Below, piece after piece: positions 58,500 through 64,000 of a DNA stretch of 64,000 nt. Position numbers and translations under genes: made by a program. Each line of letters begins with the position of its first letter. Position 1 is the stretch's first letter. The stretch lies in NCBI GenBank assembly GCA_022747635.1, contig JAKTNV010000005.1, forward strand, positions 40,362,738-40,426,737, read 5' to 3'. The stretch is from Hetaerina americana. Taxonomy: Eukaryota; Arthropoda; Insecta; Odonata; Calopterygidae. Under the pieces are notes generated by a model. That model made no database searches, was not told the DNA's origin, and saw only the letters and a list, made by a program, of their open reading frames with translations.

Positions 58500-60600
58500 T
58501 AATACTTTACCCTGTAGTTTTAACTTGAAAGCGTCTACCGACTGGAGTAGCATGATTGGCTTCTTGTAATTTTTTGAGCAGAGGGATGCCCGGAGATAAC
58601 TGTAGCTAAATAGTAAAGTATCTAACTGTAAGAAATAAGGAACGATATATAATAGTCCCACAATTGAAAAAAATGCAACTTTGAGAAAGACGCTGCCGAG
58701 AGCTAATCGATGCATAAACTAAACCTGGTGTGAGCTACTCTTTACTTTCTCCAAACTTATTAATCAACATAAAGCAACCATTAATAACAACTAATAATGA
58801 ACATAACCATACTAGTGTACACTGCGAACTAAAGCCGTAATGAACAAGCAACGTCATTTCCCTAATGTTCCACTTTGAGCATGAATTACATGAAGAATGA
58901 TAATGATGGCATTGATGTAATCTCTTTTCACAGGCTTAATTAATTCCCACTGCTGAGTTTTCCCTTTTCACAATGACGTGCATGAAAATAATGGAATATT
59001 CGTGGCCGCATTTGCTCCTTGAAATATGAAATATTTTTCCTTTCGAGAGTAGAAAGATCATCTTCCGTTTATTAAATACTAATGGGGTAAAAGCTAAATG
59101 ATTTAATACTATATTTCTTACAATGGATTATTACGGTAATAAAATGGATATTTAATCACTTGTAATTATCATTTACTAAGCTGTGAACAAATATTCATTC
59201 AGTTGATAAAGGAAATATGATATTCAGCCATTTATATCAAATTCAAGGCGGAAATTAATGTTAAAATGTACTCACTTGATTACAAAAGCTCGAGTAGTCA
59301 CATCAATTTTTCGAATCATTGCATCGACAAAATCTCAGTTACACACGCACGGAAGAATATCAATAGGAAGTGGTCAAAATGTGCTCGAGAGACTTCGAAA
59401 AGACCAATGAAAACCCGAAATCAATTTTTTGAGTAAATATAATTCCTTCCCTTGCACATAGCACAAGCGTATACAACTGATGGAAGTATACAAGTAGCAT
59501 ATGCGATGTCGCTGTGAAGAAAGCATGCCATTTCTCCTCGGATCGTAAATAACTTTAGTCCTGTGGCTCATCTCAAAAGAACAATGGTTGGAAAGAATTT
59601 TCAATAAAAGAAAAATGCTTGGATTGTGAAAAACTGACATGTTGGACACAAATCATCACACAATTCTTCAACCTGGGATGAAAGCCCACAAGGGCTGGAA
59701 CTCTCAGTGTTAAATTGAATTTATCACGAATGTATCAATATTTATCAATTTTCATTTTTAATAGCAAAAATGAGGAATATATCCAAGTGCCGATCTATAT
59801 TGTCGTACTGGACAATATTGGGACACATTATGATGATAGCTCGTCGGACAAACAGGAAAAATTCCTTTTCCTGTGACACAATTCACGTTTGCATCATATT
59901 ATAGAATTAGAGCGGCACTCCACTGCTTTCACAGTAGGTGCCTTCACACCTCCTTTCATACGCGCGGCACAAGGAATTTGCAGATCCCGGTTTATACTAT
60001 CTGATGCTAGCCTAAATCGGAAACGCCTTAGCGACCAATAAAAAAAAATTATTCAAAGATAAGCTCGCACACAGTACCGACATGTGCATCAAAAGAAGTA
60101 AGTGTCATAACAATTGGAATTTTGCTACAAAAATTGCTTCTTAAGCTTGTTTGATTTGAATAGACTTCAATTTCCGGGTGCCTCTTGAGGGAATTACGTC
60201 GAAAAATTTGATAACCAACGCTTCAAACTACAAATTGAGGTTTAATGATCTAATAAACTCCAACCAAAGCCATGGAATGACGCTGACTTTTATCGGCTCT
60301 GATGCCGGGATGACGGTATACACTGGATCTTATTCGTCTGCATCATTTCTCCTCTCCTCCACTACCGCTGCAACGTAAAAGGGTAAGAATTTTGCATCGG
60401 AGCACAATTGCCTCAAGTTTAACAATTGAGGTGACGACGTGGATATTCTAATTCCCAACATTGATATTATTTGGGCACGTTCAGTATCTCCTGCATATTA
60501 CTCATGTATCTTAGGTAATGAGGGGCCAAAACTGGTCGAGAACTCATATCACCTGTATACGTTAAGCACCTTTAGTTTAACTTAGCTTGCTTTAGATGGG
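58500..60600. other. AT-rich stretch without supported genes
   Basis: ORFs of 66-92 codons have no recognised domain. I see nothing else. Confidence 0.5.
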
Positions 60601-60604
60601 AACC

Positions 60605-60895
60605 GGATGTAGCGGAGGCTAACGTATTGGCTTCCTACCGAGAGGGCCAGGGTTCCTAGAGAGGACAGCTATTTTTCAGTAGTATCCCGATCCCTACTTG
60701 AGGTGCTTTGTGGAGAGCGCTTTGAGTGAGAGTTTAACGTCCTATGCGACATCCGTCGGATAAGACGTTAAACTGCGAACCCCTTGGCGCCTTTCGATAA
60801 GAGTAAGCTAGTGACGACGCCGGGTTTCTCTCCACCCTTCATCCTTTCCCATACATCCCTAATAGCGCAAATGACCTTAGCCGTCGGTCGTCTCC
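60605..60895 (+). repeat. tRNA-derived SINE-like element (~290 bp)
   Basis: The head has GTAGCGGAGGCTAACG (box A position, 60609) and GGCCAGGGTTCCTAG (box B position, degraded). The body includes GACGTTAAACTGCGAACC, CGCCGGGTTTCTCTCC and GACCTTAGCCGTCGGTCG. A tRNA head with a GC-rich body of about 290 bp in AT-rich DNA is the build of an arthropod SINE. The family name is not known to me. A GTTTAACGTC/GACGTTAAAC inverted pair sits in the body (about 60732-60774). Confidence 0.55.
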
Positions 60896-60899
60896 CTTG

Positions 60900-61765
60900 A
60901 AATTTCTACTTATTTTTGATAGTTTCAAAACTATTATTGTTCAGAGTCAACACTTTTCCTCACGAGAGAGCTCGAATTGGAAAATGCTATTGAAAATTAA
61001 ATGGCCTTCTGAAACCTTAAAGTTTATGCCCACATATCATTTAACGCCTAGATTGTAGTGATTTAAAAAAAATGATACAGAACTATTCATCACTCACCGC
61101 CGGTGAATAAGGCAAATAAGTTATATAAGGATAAATTAGTTTTCCAAATAGGAGTATCAAATTTCACACTCGGTAACATTCTTTTGTGATCTTAGAAAAT
61201 ATATTTTATTATATCTAATTTTTACACAGTGATTTCAACATCGAATACAGAACTGAATCTCTGGCATTTTATGTACTTCATTAGCCGCGTATTTTTTATC
61301 CCAACTTTACAGTGAAAGCGTGATTATATCTCGGAGTTTGAAACCACATTAGGAATAGTTTGAAAGCATTAAATGCACGAGAATCATATCAGCGCTTGCC
61401 ATGAATCATAATGCGAGAGAGAGAAATCATCTTAATGCAACAGAATGCATTTAAAGAAATGACATTTCGATCGAATGAATGTGTTATAGTTTCTTTTCGA
61501 TCGTGAGCTCGGTACTCGTCAGCTCTCATGCCCCGGAGAATCGATCCTTCAAAGGTCAAACCGAGCGCGGTGGGATGGATAGGGACGTCGAATTGCATCT
61601 GCTAAAGCAAAGGACGAATGGTCGCCCGCCCACTGCCGAGTACCTACACTATACCTATACTACTCGCTCGGGAGAATTTCATGGTGGAATTGTCGGCGAG
61701 AAAATTGCTTCTTAATTCCATAACCTCCGCCTTTCGCAGTTCTTCGTATCGAACTGCATGCGTAG
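60900..61765. other. stretch without supported genes
   Basis: AT-rich to about 61400, then more mixed. ORFs at 61389-61598 and 61479-61715 overlap on opposite strands and have no recognised domain. Confidence 0.45.
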
Positions 61766-61769
61766 TCGT

Positions 61770-62370
61770 AAGTGTGGCGGGGGTTGGGAGGGGGGGGGAG
61801 GGAAAGAGAGAGGCAGGGGGTGAAACATCAGCCGAACGCATCGTGGACAAGGGGCCGAAGGAGTCACGTACGGAACAGTTAAGACCTTTAGAGCCAATCC
61901 GCGAGAACAAAAGAACGAGCACCTTCCTCCCCGAACGAGAAGATAATTCCCGGCCGGGTGCATCATTTTCTCGTCGTTGCTGAAACAGAGGGGAAGAGAG
62001 AGAAAGAGAGAGAGGGTAGAAAAGAAGGGGAGGAGAGACATAGAAAGAACGATTTCTCCCGCAAAAGAGGGAAAAAAATGATAATGCGTAACTCTTCGCG
62101 AATTTAAACATTGGTAGCCTGAAATTGAGAAAAGCCTTGGGGGGTGAGAGGTGGGGGGAAAAATGAGTTGTCTCACGAGTATAGGGTTCCCAAGCAGGGA
62201 CATGTGTGCTCTCACTCGCGCCGTCCTTCCGCTTGTTTGCGCAGGGGCGAGGGGCAGGGACTGGGTGAGGCGGCGTGACCCTCGACCACGAGGGAGAGTC
62301 ATAAATCTGAGGAATGCATTGAGGGGTGCGGAGGGATGGGGGAGAGGGGTGGGGGGTAGGGCAGCACACC
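61770..62370. other. GC-rich polypurine tract with G runs
   Basis: The plus strand is rich in GGGAGGGGGG, GAGAGAGAGAAAGAG and GGGGTGGGGGG. Minus-strand frames of 241 and 246 codons are proline/serine-rich and overlap each other in different frames, so they reflect stop-poor composition. It is the fourth such block in the window. Confidence 0.6.
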
Positions 62371-62454
62371 GTTCATTTTGGTCCCCCTCTACCGAGTCAT
62401 GCGAAACGCTAAGGATACGGCGGCGGAGAACAAGCGGCAGGACCTGACGCAACG

Positions 62455-64000
62455 TTCAGCAGAGAAAAAAAAATTATCTTTGCGAGCCACCTTAAAAAAT
62501 ATATTTCTTGCAAAACTTCAATATATCCTAATGATGATGGATGACTGAGGGCACGTAATCAGATTCTGGAGGGAATAAATTCCTCGAGTCAAAATGAAAT
62601 TTTCTCCAGTCACGTTAAGGAAAACGAAAAATTCTAAGCATCGTCCGATTTTCTTACTAGAGTAAAACTCTATAGTCGATTTTATCTATGAAAATTTTAG
62701 ATGTTTGTCTCAGAAATGGAGCCTCCAAATGGGATTTTTTGCAATTAATATTGCGCATAGCGAATTTTTCGCGAAAATCAAATGCATATCTAAATCTTTA
62801 ATCGAATTGCCAGAGCACTGAATAGTATTCCTTAACTGTAGTCCCGATCACATATTATCCGTATTATCGAAACTAATGTCAAATAAATTAAGCAAAGGGT
62901 TAAGTTTAATTGCAATTGTTTGACCTTAGAATAAGCGTAGGGTTAGAACACTCCAGTTTATGCCGGACATACAGGATTGTAGACATGGAAAATATAAAAG
63001 CAAAAATTATCGCATTAAAAATAATGAGGCAACTGAGACAGTTATATAACATAACTAAATAGGCATAGAGTAAAAAAATATGCAGAGAAAAGAAGGAGCT
63101 AGAATCTTAGCGTATGTATGAAGAAGCTGCAGAGAAATGGCAAGGTACAAGTACATCACGAATATATCACGAATCAATCAACCTTTATATCACGAAACTA
63201 TCAACATATTTCCCTCCGACTCGCCACAGGGAACGTGTGGTAGGGGCTATTAAGACATTACCCATCAAGAAACATTTTTTCATTTGATCACTGAGTGTGC
63301 CTACATGTCAGACCGATTTTTATAGCGAATTTCTCACGGTAAGAAAGACTAATCGCTTGGTTAGCATATTTATTTGAGGTAATTTATAACATTAGTCCCG
63401 TCGTCTTACGCGATGAAAGATTAAAATTAACTCTCAATCATAAACAACCATCGATGTTGCACCTAATTATGGCCTAACAATTTCACTGTTTTTAATAGGT
63501 AGTATTGCACACAGTATTCGTGCAATAAATGACTCTCAGTTTAGGTTTTCAATGAACCATATGCTCGTGGTAATTTTCAACGAACCCGACTAGTCTTCTA
63601 AATGAAGTTGTCCATGAAAGTTCAACCGATTGAAGAATTTAAAAATTTTAAGTGAGAAAGATATTCACATTAATCTTTAATAATGCAAACAAAAAAAGAA
63701 AGGATGGAATACATTACTGCGTAATTATCACTTAGTTTAAAATTGGTTTAAGACAGCCGATTAAAATAATTTACGATAGATAGATACGTTAAATTATTTC
63801 AGGTTCGCATGCAAATTTGCTATCTACCCCTAGAATTATTCAGCCCTCGCCGAAATCAAACATCAATTCGCAGCACTTATTCTGATGTTCAGTCAGTTAA
63901 GTATTTCTTAATATGAGGTTCCTTGACGCCATTTTCGATCATGCTACGGGAAATATCTCCCCTCCTCGCCATTCAAAACCGTGGCTCACAGGCATGCCAC
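62455..64000. other. AT-rich stretch without supported genes
   Basis: No ORF of note. At 63140-63200 three spaced ATCACGAA units occur. A segment at about 63215-63310 faintly resembles the cysteine/histidine knuckle at the C-terminus of some LINE polyproteins, which is too weak to call. Confidence 0.45.

Noticed and set aside
61644..62452. Two long overlapping minus-strand ORFs (241 and 246 codons)
   Set aside because: They lie in a GC-rich polypurine/polypyrimidine tract where stops are rare, overlap each other in different frames, and are proline/serine-rich with no domain. Composition explains them.
63138..63310. Spaced ATCACGAA units and a knuckle-like CGRG...HLITECAYM reading
   Set aside because: Three loose repeats and one partial cysteine/histidine pattern with an internal stop are not enough to call an element.
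1..64000. CRISPR arrays, bacterial operons, riboswitches, replication origins
   Set aside because: No regularly spaced repeats with spacers, no prokaryotic gene spacing or ribosome-binding context. The sequence is eukaryotic.

Overview
The window is AT-rich metazoan nuclear DNA, most likely from an arthropod with a repeat-rich genome. The evidence is two nuclear tRNA-Ile(UAU) genes with introns, mariner-type DNA transposons, decayed non-LTR retrotransposons (LINEs), tRNA-derived SINE-like sequences, long TA microsatellites and long ORF-poor stretches. I cannot name the species. Nothing looks bacterial, plasmid-borne or viral, and no protein-coding host gene can be supported. The DNA is best read as intergenic or long-intron sequence colonised by transposable elements.

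Layout. 0-5 kb: a 5'-truncated LINE 3' end (about 0.73-1.06 kb, minus) and a purine-rich tract. 5-10 kb: the two identical tRNA-Ile genes (6.5 and 7.1 kb, minus) and a GC-rich block at 8.5-9.4 kb whose purine skew flips strand near 8.88 kb. 10-20 kb: a 177-bp foldback element, a GC-rich block near 12.7-13.0 kb, a LINE relic at 15 kb and a SINE-like head at 16.4 kb. 20-27 kb: a LINE cluster with the most readable reverse transcriptase (20.55-22.1 kb, minus), two fragments of a CR1/L2-like LINE, a 42-bp LINE tail, and AT-rich repeats with a 62-bp perfect palindrome. 27-38 kb: mostly featureless, with one LINE relic and a purine-rich block at 34.5-35.05 kb. 38-44.4 kb: the most structured part. 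Two near-identical mariner-derived MITEs lie in opposite orientation, and the second sits inside the reverse transcriptase of a CR1/L2-like LINE. 46 kb: an inverted-repeat element carrying a tRNA-like promoter, then another SINE-like sequence. 51-53 kb: a second, older mariner relic, a LINE fragment and a long TA repeat with a duplicated flank. 56-64 kb: a further LINE relic, two SINE-like sequences and a purine-rich block at 61.77-62.4 kb.

Function. The only likely functional genes are the two tRNA-Ile genes, which have intact boxes A and B, short introns and T-run terminators. Every transposase or reverse transcriptase remnant seen is broken by stops, frameshifts, internal deletion or loss of a catalytic residue, so mobility of these copies would need enzymes supplied elsewhere. 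The clearest history is the nesting of the young MITE in the older LINE at 42.3-44.3 kb.
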